A stretch of DNA of 64,000 nucleotides from Psychromonas sp. MB-3u-54 (GTDB lineage Bacteria; Pseudomonadota; Gammaproteobacteria; Enterobacterales; Psychromonadaceae), in the NCBI RefSeq assembly GCF_002836415.1, contig NZ_PJBP01000120.1, forward strand, positions 1 through 64,000. The letters run 5' to 3'. The notes beneath the pieces are model-generated. The model saw only the letters and a list, made by a program, of their open reading frames with translations. It searched no databases and was not told the DNA's origin. The position numbers and the translations under genes were made by a program. Positions 12,101-21,422 of this stretch are shown piece by piece. Position 1 is the stretch's first letter. Every line of letters begins with the position of its first letter.

Positions 12101-12469
12101 AAACTGAATAACGGGTCGCTTCCAATAATCTTCTAATCCAGTTATGACCGTGTGTTTAACTTCTTGTGGAGATAGTTCAAAACCTAATGTTTGCCAGATC
12201 GTATTCCAAGTCCATTCACGGATATATTCACGGCGAAACCACTCAGCACAATATAACGTAAATGCACCACACCAATGTCGAGACAACTTATCTTTTTGTA
12301 AGGGATGTGCCCTATTAATCATACATTCTTTTAAACTAAGGTATTCCTCAGTAGATAAATGATAAGAATACAATGGCTCTGAGGTAGAACTCGTTAAACC
12401 CCTTACTTTTAGAAACGAAGTGATCCATGAACTTGGATATAATACATTTTTTTCTGAGTGTACTAACAT
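9161..12469 (-). CDS. druH: Druantia type III protein DruH
   Basis: An 1102-aa protein with no motif I recognise. It shows no signal peptide and no nucleotide-binding loop. Much of the centre (about 350-800) reads as beta-rich sequence. It is the upstream partner of the giant DUF1998 helicase, 9 bp away and clearly cotranscribed. A two-gene unit of about 1100 aa plus about 2100 aa in this order is the published layout of Druantia type III, which is the basis for the name. The start is supported by AAGGG followed by 7 nt and ATG. The function of DruH in the family is unknown. A long upstream region of about 670 bp precedes it. Confidence 0.8.
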   Translation of the reverse strand: MLVHSEKNVLYPSSWITSFLKVRGLTSSTSEPLYSYHLSTEEYLSLKECMINRAHPLQKDKLSRHWCGAFTLYCAEWFRREYIREWTWNTIWQTLGFELSPQEVKHTVITGLEDYWKRPVIQFHNENNNYLGSVFSEGGLPLKLLIDHDNQFQHVFQNVLKRHQHASFYGNTTYELVKKCVEPLPEAFQLDTSVKLISDMADRLIAFVNAYELDNKDDPANYLDQHRPKWRELFPLPLNEQIGTEFLNGLLRSATVEVKRSSKKTKLLSSRHFLRLDNQAISSEIYLPDSLLLDFSTQKISTSRIELAVFEGVNQLANLGIYHAQFVGEQILLKIHKNSVRVKRFNPNAELYLVAMQAGQTLDRKLIPHSFIELGNSPVGFVKDEENWVYVGQASFSAKAQELLVILPENSEFNGQETAFELQASEYKELKLVLFTGTLTVTSEYDEKYIIKTNAPHNTSNLIELTGEQVLWGSTPSLVFKGVPSYRWTQLEHEETGNALQTFFGKTNVNNICVIEKYGLHTITFRNVNDEIVLRKKIGVLPSDFDVQFIAGAKPTEAIIRITTQSKCVYSIETAGIKHNLCRVDQMREIHLSSEGTPPANIKLNVYANLMSDPITLDLPFPAKGAIAYDKNEVAINKAITIDQLLGSRLYLFAELGCPVKYKIEATLKEGGAFNHSSPYFDWNYTVTDKPLVISLFALKDRIEELMALKPHLDMAVELKITGQGRPLVIKVSKYNISLDFDKVRNVVELPSTVIADLSQIKPVLMNLATPERHPTNLPSRLSEGVKTGVFELPAKIYDSGPWLIVPAKDYEFNFRAKFLVGGTERIETGSNITTLQKAVVAFHPKFNPDALVSVIHLMSKNADHSGWVFLRDLYDNFGHLPLSTFEVWKALVDNHKALCLAVLRFESDPEFIARLETEFSVFWEYIPIIHWQAAKSMMATIFKKGGLPDAFIEKQLNVLLDRISTQVPTYSNEYVEFLKSGNKPVSYPISVMQSIIKDDWFQNLLQQHSEDQEWPERFRTELKQWFDSQNMLNLELKTFHPYQNSVVYLPIYAAAVAAGVAHSMTHSDPASLFHLRKSREFDCEWFEPLYRYALFEFLQLN

Positions 12470-12831
12470 GTAGAGTGCCCTTAGAGGATTAGAATATATT
12501 CACATAAAATAAAAAATACACACAAAAACAAAACGATAATTTCAATATGCCAACCTATAACCATACTTGCAGCGCTTAAAAATGATAATTTAGTTATTTT
12601 ATTAAAGCTACTAACTGTTTTATAGAACGCTACACAATGAAGGTAATGCAATTCATGCTTCTCTATCTCATTGTTAATAAAGCTATAGCGGCTCTAGTTA
12701 GATAGGATAGTAACAAATTCAATATTCATAAAAAATGACTTCGCTTAAAAATCTCAATTAAAACTCACAAGATCAAATTAAAAATTAACTAATATTTTAC
12801 ATTTTTTATTTTTATGCTAGCTAATAAATCC

Positions 12832-12851
12832 GTGCTATGGAGACATAGCAC
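12832..12851 (-). other. Hairpin in druH leader
   Basis: GTGCTATG and CATAGCAC form a perfect 8-bp stem with a 4-nt loop. It is not followed by a T-run on the minus strand, so it is more likely a leader structure than a terminator. Confidence 0.4.
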
Positions 12852-12920
12852 TATTTAGTGCGTATTAAACACTTAACTTAATGATGAAATAGATTATATC
12901 CGATAAGATTTGATGGGTGA

Positions 12921-12938
12921 TTTCACAAGCTTGTGAAA
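12921..12938. promoter_or_regulatory. Palindrome TTTCACAAGCTTGTGAAA, possible operator for druHE
   Basis: A perfect 18-bp palindrome 23 bp upstream of a minus-strand TATAAT, in the region that leads to druH. The same core (ACAAGCTTGT) recurs near 37806 and 49603, each time just upstream of another defence transcription unit. Symmetry and location suggest binding of a dimeric regulator; the regulator is unknown. Confidence 0.45.
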
Positions 12939-13136
12939 CGGATGGTTTACGGGGAGAAGTTCAAGCTAAAACTGTTATCTGTTTGCCTTGATTGTAAAAA
13001 AAGAGGAGGCATTTACTAAAAAGTTCATGATCCTTCAGCCTTTTTCCTAAAATGAAAATATTAAAAATGAAAGACCAGCCCTGTTAAACCGAAAAAAACT
13101 GAAGTAAAGTACGTGACTGTCAGACAAGAGCTTTAT

Positions 13137-16124
13137 CTAATCTAATCCAACTAATACTCTTTTAGCTTCGCGATAGCGTTTTTTAAAAGCTTCAATTTTA
13201 ATATTTTCACCACAGGAATCATCTGCACCACGGCGGAAACGGTTACAGCCGTAAAATGTCTCACGTTTTGGATCATTCTCTAATCGAGCGACCATAGTGC
13301 CGATACCACAACGTAAACAACCTAATTCAACTTCACCACATCCAAGGCAGAATCTAAAACCTTTAGCGTGGGTTTGCATGGGAGCATTACAATGTTTACA
13401 AGCATTCATAGTAGTGTCGCAAGCAGGAGCCAAAGAACATTTATAAAAGGTTTTATTGTAGCGGGTTTGCAGTGCTTTTAATGTACCTGATTTACAGCTC
13501 GGGCAATGCCATTTAGCGAAGGACTTAGCTAATTTACTGTCAACTAACTTATTACCATACCGATTAATTTCGGCTAAAAACGGACTCCCCTGGTCAGAGT
13601 CAAACAACACATAAATAAAGTGTTTAGCACGCGTTAACGCCACATAAAACAAACGCCGTTCTTCAGCATATAAATAACTTTCTTTTTGTGGTAAAACCAA
13701 ATCAATCAACTCATCATTTTCCCGTGATGACGGAAAACTCCCCGATTCGACGCCTAACACCACCACATACTCAGCTTCTAATCCCTTACTTGCATGTGCC
13801 GTTACATAATTAATTTTTAAAAAAGCATAATGCAATTTATCAATATCAAAACCTTTCAGCATTTGCATATTCTCTTTGCGATATCTGCCAATAATTAATA
13901 CGGATAAACATTCATTTTTCAGTTGCGCACTTTTATTAAATGTATTTAAGCTGCGTTGAAGCGCGTGTTGATAAGCTTGCTGTTTTTGCTCTTTAATCGA
14001 TAAACGACTTGGTTTAAGATCCTGTTTGATATCCACTAACCTTAACGCAGGCACATCAATTTCAGTATGTGTTGTTATCTCTTTTTTAAGCTGCCCAGGG
14101 TTTGCCATAACAAACTGACTGCTCACATTGTGAATGTTATTATTAAAACGAAATGTTTTATCTAATGGTACGGCCGTCGATGGAGAAAAGCTTTTATTAA
14201 ACTCGGTAAACAAAGCAATATCAGCACCACTAAAACGATAAATTGATTGCCAATCATCACCAACAGCAAATAACCTCATGTTAGGTTTAGAGGCTAAAAG
14301 CGCCTTTAACAACTTTGCCCTGCCACCCGAAATATCCTGAAACTCATCGACTAAAATATGGTTATAGCTATGAAAAAAATGACCTTTTTCTACAATATCC
14401 GTTGCGTTTGCAATCATATCGCTAAAATCAACGGTATCAGTTTCGTTCAACTGAGCTTGGTAACTATTAAGTATTGGCTCAAACAAAGCTAAAAATGCTC
14501 GTGTTCTTTCTATGTCATATTGGTCAGACGTGATGCTTGCCAGTAATGCTTCTAGCGAATGACCACCCTCTTTGTACAACCCAAGAAAACGTTGAATTAA
14601 CTCAATAAACCCCAGCCACTGAGTTTCATTCTCAGCTTTTAATTGCGCAAATATTTCGTTTAATGGGATGGGGGTAACATTTACTTCATGTTCTGTTAGT
14701 ACCTGCGCCAAACAGTTTGCAAATTTGCCTTGCATTAACTGGTATGAATACAACTCAGCCATTTTGGTGTTTTTGGAGCGATGTAATTCTCGTTTCCACT
14801 CTAGGCCTTCAAGGTAACTTTGTTGATCAACAAATGGGGCTGTTTCGAATTTTTCATTTAAGCCTAAATACTCAATATATAGATCGGCATCGGGTAAATA
14901 AAAATCAGGTTGGTATTGGCGTCGAGCGACACTTTTAGTATCAAACTTATAATTAGCTTCATACTCATAGGGAACCCCATGGAGCGTTAAATAATTGGCA
15001 ACACGCAACTCTCCAACACTTTTAACCCACTCTCCCTTCAGCGTAATTAACCGACAACTTGATAAAAATTCGTGATAATCATCAATCGTTTCAAAATCTA
15101 ACTCTGCTTTGGCGGGGGTGCCTAAACTAGAAAAATAGTTAACCAATAACGCTTTATAGTTATTATCAGCCTCGGCCAAGGTATCTATGGTGCTGTTAAT
15201 AAATTGCGTAAATTGCAATGGTTGTTCGACAAAAGAAGTGACCGCTTTTTTATAACCACTAAAGTGTGCAACAATTTCATTACCTAATGCATGAAAGGTA
15301 CTGGCTTTTATGTCTTGTGCAACGGATGGAATACGACTTTTTATTCGCTCATTCATTTCAGCAGCTGCTTTATTACCAAAAGCCAACATCAGTATATTTT
15401 CAGGCTTGGCAATATTAGCTTCTACTAAAAATCCGGCTTTACCCACTAAGGTTGCTGTTTTTCCCGTTCCCGCACCAGCGATAACTAAGTTATGATCATC
15501 ATTGGTTACACAGGCGATACGTTGTTTTTCGGTTAGTGGTAGCTTTTCGACAGAATCAAAAAAGTCAGTGTATTTTTTTAGTAATATTGGCACAACCGAT
15601 TGGTTATGAAGTTCGCGTCCTAACTCACTGACATCATCTTTGGATAGCTTTTGAGCTTGTTCAAATACAGTTTGATGAGCAGCATTAGTTAACTGTGCAG
15701 CGTCAATACCTAAACCAGTAAACCTTGAGACAAGTTGGTGTAATTGAGCGATAGGAAGCCATCCAACACTTGATAGGTAAACATCCCGATTGGTAAACTG
15801 TTCAATTGATGTCTGAAACAATTGCCAACGTTCACTAGCGGCAACTAACGTTAATAGCGATTGAATAAAATTCTGTTTAAATGAATTTAATAATTCACTC
15901 TTATAGCCTTTTAATACAATAGGTGTTTGATTATCACAAGCAACCACCAAACGATCAGAAAACCAGCCTTGTTGTATATCAAACTGCCCAATATCATTTA
16001 ATGGTAAATGCGTTTTTTGGCCATTTTGGGTGATGATGATACTTGTGCTGTCGAGTTTAACATTCACCTCAACCCCGAGTAACTTATGCCACAATTTAGT
16101 AAATCCAGTTACATATAATTGCAT
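13137..16124 (-). CDS. HelD-like SF1 helicase with nuclease insertion and zinc fingers
   Basis: A 995-aa UvrD/Rep-type helicase resembling DNA helicase IV. The first about 100 residues resemble the HelD N-terminal domain. The Walker A AGAGTGKT sits near 218, DEFQDIS near 593 and the SF1 motif ASKGLEAEYVVVLG near 780. Between motif Ia and the acidic box there is a segment with YQPDFYLPDADLYIEYLG (about 400-418) followed by WKRELH, which fits a PD-(D/E)XK nuclease fold. The C-terminus (about 876-985) has three to four CxxC-type zinc ribbons of the topoisomerase kind. The mcrC stop TAA is immediately followed by this ATG and there is no clear ribosome-binding site, so translation is probably coupled. 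It is the last gene of the hsd-mcr operon and may process DNA ends made by the restriction complexes (inference). Confidence 0.8.
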   Translation of the reverse strand: MQLYVTGFTKLWHKLLGVEVNVKLDSTSIIITQNGQKTHLPLNDIGQFDIQQGWFSDRLVVACDNQTPIVLKGYKSELLNSFKQNFIQSLLTLVAASERWQLFQTSIEQFTNRDVYLSSVGWLPIAQLHQLVSRFTGLGIDAAQLTNAAHQTVFEQAQKLSKDDVSELGRELHNQSVVPILLKKYTDFFDSVEKLPLTEKQRIACVTNDDHNLVIAGAGTGKTATLVGKAGFLVEANIAKPENILMLAFGNKAAAEMNERIKSRIPSVAQDIKASTFHALGNEIVAHFSGYKKAVTSFVEQPLQFTQFINSTIDTLAEADNNYKALLVNYFSSLGTPAKAELDFETIDDYHEFLSSCRLITLKGEWVKSVGELRVANYLTLHGVPYEYEANYKFDTKSVARRQYQPDFYLPDADLYIEYLGLNEKFETAPFVDQQSYLEGLEWKRELHRSKNTKMAELYSYQLMQGKFANCLAQVLTEHEVNVTPIPLNEIFAQLKAENETQWLGFIELIQRFLGLYKEGGHSLEALLASITSDQYDIERTRAFLALFEPILNSYQAQLNETDTVDFSDMIANATDIVEKGHFFHSYNHILVDEFQDISGGRAKLLKALLASKPNMRLFAVGDDWQSIYRFSGADIALFTEFNKSFSPSTAVPLDKTFRFNNNIHNVSSQFVMANPGQLKKEITTHTEIDVPALRLVDIKQDLKPSRLSIKEQKQQAYQHALQRSLNTFNKSAQLKNECLSVLIIGRYRKENMQMLKGFDIDKLHYAFLKINYVTAHASKGLEAEYVVVLGVESGSFPSSRENDELIDLVLPQKESYLYAEERRLFYVALTRAKHFIYVLFDSDQGSPFLAEINRYGNKLVDSKLAKSFAKWHCPSCKSGTLKALQTRYNKTFYKCSLAPACDTTMNACKHCNAPMQTHAKGFRFCLGCGEVELGCLRCGIGTMVARLENDPKRETFYGCNRFRRGADDSCGENIKIEAFKKRYREAKRVLVGLD

Positions 16125-17483
16125 TTAACTAATACCTGATGCCGTTATTAAATAAGGTAGTGTGCATTTACTCGGCCACTTTATTGGCTGTTCACTTTCA
16201 GGTTTCACACTTAAATCAACAGGTACAATCCACAGGTTAAGCTGTTCTGTTTTCTCTACTTTCGAATTAAAGCAAAAGCATGATGGGATTGCTTCAGAGA
16301 AGTTTCCTGACTGTGGGTAGAGTAAAAACATGTTACCTTTGCCTTCTAGGTACTTTTGCCCATAAGCAAACATCTGGTAAAAATCAGCTTGTGATAATCC
16401 ATATTTATCAGTGCCGTTGTTCTTATTTTGATCTAACACTTTCCACTTAGTATCAAGTACCACTTTAACTGTGTCATTCTGCTCGATGACTAAATCGGGT
16501 TTTAACCTAAACCATTGTTGTTCGCCATGTCTCACTAATTTTTTAGATTGGGATTGTTCCTTTAGGTAACAATCTTCAGCGACTTGCTTGCGCAGTATCT
16601 TAGCTACATAGGATTCAAATACGGCTTCCATCGGGAACAATAAAGAAGGGGCATGGTTTTTACCTTGCATACTTTGTGGAGAAAAGCCCTCTAAAATTAA
16701 ACGCGCCCAATCGAGCGGACGCTGGTAATAGTCCATGCCACGATCTAATTTTAAACAGGTGAAATCGACTTTATAATCACGACTTTGGGGGATTTCAGCA
16801 AAAATAAATAACAACTCTCGCAATAGCTTTTGATTTATTGCTGAGTGGGTATAACTATTTACCGCAACCAATGCGCTATGCAAAAGTCGGTTGGCAGGCC
16901 TGTCTTGTAAAAAATCGTCATACTCGACATAAAACTTATGTTTATTAATAAAGTTATGGCGAATTTGTTTGCCTACATTTAACTTGCCCTTTAAATAAGC
17001 TAAATTATCCTCTTTAGCAACATACTCACTACGTAATCCGCGTTTTATTAAGGTATTAACTGATTGCAGAAACTGCGCAATAAACACCTCTAACAATGGC
17101 ATTTTTTGGCTAGCAATATTAGCTTGCTGTGTTTCAATGTGTCGAAACCCTTTCAAGGTTTTCAGCATCATCAGCAATGATTGACGCGCTAAACCTACAT
17201 CGTCACCCTGCCTACCCACTTTAGGTAACACCTCAATTTGCGTTTTATCCGGGGTAAATATTACCCCCGCATAGTTTTGTACCTGCAAGACTTCAAGTCG
17301 TTTAACACTGCGCAGATTAAATAAAAGGCTCTCCTTTCCCTCTAGCAAGCATAATTGCTTCAGATATTGAAAAGCGCTATCACTTATCTGCTTTACATTA
17401 TCATCCAGCGTTTGAGTTTCATTGATGGATGTTTCATTCACCAAAAATTCAAACTCAAAGAGGCAGATGGTTTTATTGTTCAC
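16125..17483 (-). CDS. mcrC: McrC-type nuclease subunit
   Basis: A 452-aa protein of the McrC family, the endonuclease partner of the McrB GTPase/AAA motor. The C-terminal half carries the nuclease core: RLKPDLVIE, then VVLDTKWK near 340-347 (the D and DxK of a PD-(D/E)XK site). The N-terminal half would contact the McrB ring. It starts 11 nt inside the end of mcrB, a typical coupled arrangement. Substrate (modified cytosine or otherwise) cannot be read from sequence because specificity lies in the McrB N-terminus. Confidence 0.85.
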   Translation of the reverse strand: MNNKTICLFEFEFLVNETSINETQTLDDNVKQISDSAFQYLKQLCLLEGKESLLFNLRSVKRLEVLQVQNYAGVIFTPDKTQIEVLPKVGRQGDDVGLARQSLLMMLKTLKGFRHIETQQANIASQKMPLLEVFIAQFLQSVNTLIKRGLRSEYVAKEDNLAYLKGKLNVGKQIRHNFINKHKFYVEYDDFLQDRPANRLLHSALVAVNSYTHSAINQKLLRELLFIFAEIPQSRDYKVDFTCLKLDRGMDYYQRPLDWARLILEGFSPQSMQGKNHAPSLLFPMEAVFESYVAKILRKQVAEDCYLKEQSQSKKLVRHGEQQWFRLKPDLVIEQNDTVKVVLDTKWKVLDQNKNNGTDKYGLSQADFYQMFAYGQKYLEGKGNMFLLYPQSGNFSEAIPSCFCFNSKVEKTEQLNLWIVPVDLSVKPESEQPIKWPSKCTLPYLITASGIS

Positions 17484-19959
17484 TGTTACTATCTACTTGT
17501 TCAGTTGTATCTGTCACTGATCTATAAATGTATTGATACGCTTGCGAATTATTCCAAATAGCATCATCAAAGGGGGCTAATTCATAACGACTTTCTGGCT
17601 GACCGTAGCCATCTGCTTGGTAATTTTTTCCGAACAAGTCTTTATATTGGATAGGAATTTCACGCACAAACTGTAAATCAGTTTGCTTCCCTTTCTGGTT
17701 ATCACCCAACACTAAACGAATTTTTCTCCAATCCTCGTAAAAGTACTCTTCTAACAGTGGAATGATTTTGTTTTGGAAAGCGGACTGTAACTCCGTCATG
17801 GCCTTCGTTTCTTTTCCCGCTTTCATCGCATCATAAGTAGGAAATAAAAATGCATGGCCTAACGTATGCTCACGATCATAAAGGGCTTCGATACGTTTGT
17901 TTAACGTGGTCAATAATTTGGTTAGATTAATATTCTCAATCACACCAAATTCGTCATCAAACAGTTTCGGATTAGGCATCATTTCTTTAAAATCAAAGCG
18001 ACGACGTAAGGCTGTATCCATCATGGCAAGTGAACGGTCAGCGGTGTTCATAGTGCCGATGATGTGAAGATTATCCGGTACTGAAAACTTTTCTCCTGAA
18101 TGAGGAAGGATCACTTCAAGTGCTTCTTCTGCGCCTTGACGTTTACTTGGTTCAATCAGCGTAATTAATTCACCGAAAATTTTAGAAATATTGCCACGGT
18201 TAATTTCATCAATCACTAACACATAATGCTTTCGTTCTATCTGTGAATCTGAAATGTTCAATGAAAGTGACTTTAAATATTTAACCATCGCTGCGTAATA
18301 TGGCTCTAAACCACCACTAATTTTCCGCTCATTATTAAATATGGCCTTTAGTGTTTTAACATTCATGGAGTGAACCGATTTTCCTACTTTTTTATCAAAA
18401 CGAATCGTATCATTTTCAATATCGTAAACTTTGATTGAAGATTTACCACTCACCGTTTTTAGTTCAATACCCGTTTCTTCGTCATTAAATTTTTCTACAA
18501 AAGCCTGCCAACAAGTTATAAAGGAATCGCTGCTTTTTGTTGTAATTGTTTCGCGATAAATTTTAGCCTCATCACATATCTCTTTAAACACCCCATCTTT
18601 TTCAAAATAGGCAAGCCTTTCCCCCTGCGTTCTCGCGGTTAGACCTATAACAAATTCTTCATATCCATAGCTTTGATGGAAAGTAACAAATTTAATTTGG
18701 CCGGCATTGACCAAAGTATTATATTTATCTTTATAGGCTTTTCTTAATTTATTTGTACCTTCAACCAACGGTGTAAAGTTTGGCTCAGCTGCATTAACAG
18801 CAGCTTCAATGGTGTGGTAGGTTTTACCTGTGCCCGGAGGGCCATATAAAATAGAGTTCAGCGGAGAGTTAATATTAACCATTACTTTTGTACTCCCATC
18901 TTTATTTTTCAAGCCGTCAGAGCTTTCAACATTTATAAACTTACTATAATCCTGCTCTGCATTATTAAAGGTAAAATCAATCAATGCTTTTGTTTTCCAA
19001 TTCTTAGGGAAAATCTGCCATATCCTTGACTGATATGTAAATGTATACCATGTACGTTTTTTAAAGTCCGTTTGCCAATCAACATCTAATTTTTCGCCAT
19101 CACCATGGTTATGTGTGACAATTCCAATCGCCTTGATATCCATAACAGAGGCTATATTGCCACCATTATCAAACGGTAAACCGTGCGTTTGTGTGTAAAC
19201 AGACTTAATGGCGATTTTATCGCCAATCTCGATTTTTTTTACTTTATCTTTAAATTTCCCATCAGCGCCATTTTGCCAAATACCTTCATCTAAAAATCGA
19301 TCCGTTTGATCGCCAGCACTACCATAAGAAGCACCTAAGAACCAGTAAACAGAATCATAATTATGTTCTTTATTATCTAACTGTTCCCAGCAATCTCGAC
19401 CATATTCAGCAATATTGTTAAATTTACTTTCATCATAACTGCCAATTAGTTTTGAATAATATTCACTAAAAAGAGCGTGTTCTTCTAGGCCTGTTAGTTT
19501 AGCTAGCATCTTATTAGAAAAAATATTTACGACACAGGGCTCATCACGTCGTTGATATAAAAAGGCTATTTTCCATTTAAACATGTTAGCTAATGAAATC
19601 GCTTCCAATGCATCCATATCACCTAATTGAGCAGCAGAAATAACTGCTAAAATAGTGTTACGAACTTCGATAAACGCTTCTTTCTCCGTTTCACCAAAAC
19701 GGCTTTGCCACGAATATTCCACGCCATGCACCGTGCCACTTTTTTCTTTCACGTCTTTATTTGGATTATGTTTAAAGATGCCGAATTTGTATGAGGGGGA
19801 GCCATTAATACTGCCAATCGCTTTGTATTTAGTTTCAACGCAGTAGGTAAATGTATTTTTATCCTGAAAATTGACATACTCTTCTAACGTCATATTCTTC
19901 ACACGCTCTAAAGGCCATTCTGCTAAAAATTCATCCCACAGCTTTTGTAAGTCACTCAT
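17473..19959 (-). CDS. mcrB: McrB-type AAA+ GTPase motor
   Basis: An 828-aa protein. The AAA+ module has GPPGTGKT near 373, VIDEINRGN near 583 (Walker B plus the McrB-characteristic INRGN) and GTMNTADRS near 636, followed by the ALRRRF arginine-finger region. This combination is specific to the McrB branch, which uses GTP. The first about 340 residues differ from E. coli McrB. They include VYWFLGASYGSAGDQTDRFL near 205-225, which recalls EVE/PUA-like readers of modified bases; this is a guess. The start has AAGGA about 9 nt upstream. It lies 17 bp after hsdS and overlaps mcrC, so the McrBC-type unit is part of the hsd operon. Confidence 0.87.
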   Translation of the reverse strand: MSDLQKLWDEFLAEWPLERVKNMTLEEYVNFQDKNTFTYCVETKYKAIGSINGSPSYKFGIFKHNPNKDVKEKSGTVHGVEYSWQSRFGETEKEAFIEVRNTILAVISAAQLGDMDALEAISLANMFKWKIAFLYQRRDEPCVVNIFSNKMLAKLTGLEEHALFSEYYSKLIGSYDESKFNNIAEYGRDCWEQLDNKEHNYDSVYWFLGASYGSAGDQTDRFLDEGIWQNGADGKFKDKVKKIEIGDKIAIKSVYTQTHGLPFDNGGNIASVMDIKAIGIVTHNHGDGEKLDVDWQTDFKKRTWYTFTYQSRIWQIFPKNWKTKALIDFTFNNAEQDYSKFINVESSDGLKNKDGSTKVMVNINSPLNSILYGPPGTGKTYHTIEAAVNAAEPNFTPLVEGTNKLRKAYKDKYNTLVNAGQIKFVTFHQSYGYEEFVIGLTARTQGERLAYFEKDGVFKEICDEAKIYRETITTKSSDSFITCWQAFVEKFNDEETGIELKTVSGKSSIKVYDIENDTIRFDKKVGKSVHSMNVKTLKAIFNNERKISGGLEPYYAAMVKYLKSLSLNISDSQIERKHYVLVIDEINRGNISKIFGELITLIEPSKRQGAEEALEVILPHSGEKFSVPDNLHIIGTMNTADRSLAMMDTALRRRFDFKEMMPNPKLFDDEFGVIENINLTKLLTTLNKRIEALYDREHTLGHAFLFPTYDAMKAGKETKAMTELQSAFQNKIIPLLEEYFYEDWRKIRLVLGDNQKGKQTDLQFVREIPIQYKDLFGKNYQADGYGQPESRYELAPFDDAIWNNSQAYQYIYRSVTDTTEQVDSNSEQ

Positions 19960-19976
19960 TGATCAAATTCCTTTTA

Positions 19977-21422
19977 TTACTTTTTAGCTTTACTCGCTTT
20001 GGCCACTTTCTTAGCTGCTTTTTCTAATATTTCGGCTTCAAGGCGGGCTTTTTTGATGCGCGCAAGCAGTTGTTCGGCGGGTTCATCACTTGAGTCTTGC
20101 GGCACTAATTCACCACGGAACGCTTTAGCGAGGATTGATTGGGTTAGATTATCCACCCGTTGTTTAGCATTCTTCAGATTATTTTCTAGTGTGTCGGCCA
20201 AGGCGAAGTATTGTTCTACAAGACGTACGATTTCGGTTTGTTCTTGCAATGAAATATCCGGAATTGGAAGTATTTTAATTCTTTTCAGAGCCAATTTACC
20301 TTGCGCTCCTGATTTTATTTCAAGTTTTATAAGTTTTTGAATTAACTGGCTACGCAACCAATAACCAATAAAATCACTATTCACGGGTTTAGAAAAATTA
20401 CATATTTTCGCAGCATTCTCAGTTAAATTAGCACCATCGTAACTAGCAGGGACGACTCCTGCATCGCCTATGGAAGCACCTACAATAGTTATGTATGCAT
20501 CGCCTTTTTTAACAATATATCTTTTGATTTGTTCCTGAACATGAGCTTTCAAATACATTTGCGTGTTTCTAGCCATATCACCATTTACTATGGTGCCATT
20601 CTTAAGCTGACCAGCTCTAACATACCTGTAACCTGTATTTTCTTGTACTAGCTCCTCACCTTTAGGGAGTCTTTTCCCTCCTTTAACTTCACCAATACTC
20701 TGTATTTCAGCTATGTTCCAACTTACTGGAAATTCGAAGCCGACTTTGCTATCTCTATATTCGCTATCCCCACGCCATTGTTCGGTTAGTTTGCCGGAGA
20801 CGGCGGCGGCGAGGACAGATTGGCGGAACCGTTTGATAATGTTAGGTAACTTGTTAATACGGGTTTGAATACTTTGCACCTGCGCTAACAACTCATCCAA
20901 TTTTTCAACAATGCGCTTTTGCTCGTTAACTGGGGGCACTCCCACTGGATACTGCTCCAGATGTCTTTTGTTTACTCCTGATTGCCCCGCAGTTCTATCT
21001 GACGCGGATTCAACATAGCTATACAGGTTTTGATTTGAAAGATACCGAAACAAGTATTCATTAGTAAAAACACCATCCCTAGGTTTAGCCTTCATCAAGG
21101 CAACATTGTACGCGCCTTCAAGACCTTTAAGAATTTGAAATATTGGAGGGCCATAACGCCCAATCATCACATCATCTTTTGACACAAACCTTTTTGCTTT
21201 ATCTTCAGGGATATAGACAATATTTTTATCAGACTTGTAGTCCCTAATCTGAATTAAACGAATAAGGCCTTCGCCACTTTCATGATGAAAATCACTTTTA
21301 GGTGGTTGACTTCCACCTACAATTTCAATCACTTCTCTAAGCTCTGCAAATTCCCAAGACTCTGGAATTTGTAATTCATGCTTAAAAGAACCTTCAACAG
21401 TAATCTTTTTACAATTTATCAT
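19977..21422 (-). CDS. hsdS: Type I restriction-modification specificity subunit HsdS
   Basis: A 481-aa protein with the two-target-recognition-domain plan of HsdS. TRD1 covers about 10-165, the first conserved helical spacer (NEQKRIVEKLDELLAQ, then FRQSVLAAAVSGKLTEQWR) about 160-215, TRD2 about 230-390, and a second conserved segment with LAKAFRGELVPQD about 435-450. The tail is Lys/Ala-rich. It would recognise a bipartite DNA site and direct HsdM and HsdR. The start overlaps the end of hsdM by 14 bp. The recognition sequence cannot be inferred here. Confidence 0.93.
   Translation of the reverse strand: MINCKKITVEGSFKHELQIPESWEFAELREVIEIVGGSQPPKSDFHHESGEGLIRLIQIRDYKSDKNIVYIPEDKAKRFVSKDDVMIGRYGPPIFQILKGLEGAYNVALMKAKPRDGVFTNEYLFRYLSNQNLYSYVESASDRTAGQSGVNKRHLEQYPVGVPPVNEQKRIVEKLDELLAQVQSIQTRINKLPNIIKRFRQSVLAAAVSGKLTEQWRGDSEYRDSKVGFEFPVSWNIAEIQSIGEVKGGKRLPKGEELVQENTGYRYVRAGQLKNGTIVNGDMARNTQMYLKAHVQEQIKRYIVKKGDAYITIVGASIGDAGVVPASYDGANLTENAAKICNFSKPVNSDFIGYWLRSQLIQKLIKLEIKSGAQGKLALKRIKILPIPDISLQEQTEIVRLVEQYFALADTLENNLKNAKQRVDNLTQSILAKAFRGELVPQDSSDEPAEQLLARIKKARLEAEILEKAAKKVAKASKAKK

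Larger units (their letters stand above)
12470..13136. other. Intergenic region, druH promoter/leader
   Basis: 667 bp with no convincing gene. On the minus strand it holds a TATAAT at 12893-12898, a perfect 18-bp palindrome upstream of it (12921-12938) and a hairpin inside the presumed leader (12832-12851). A transcript from that TATAAT would carry about 420 nt before druH. No clear rho-independent terminator for the helicase gene that ends at 13137 is visible. Confidence 0.5.

Noticed and set aside
12978-13040. 17-codon minus-strand frame (MNFLVNASS...) with AAGGATC before its ATG
   Set aside because: It is very short, with no conserved feature; treated as chance.
19999-20340. 113-aa plus-strand frame inside hsdS
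   Set aside because: It is antisense to the strongly supported hsdS C-terminus, with Cys/Ser-rich composition and no ribosome-binding site.
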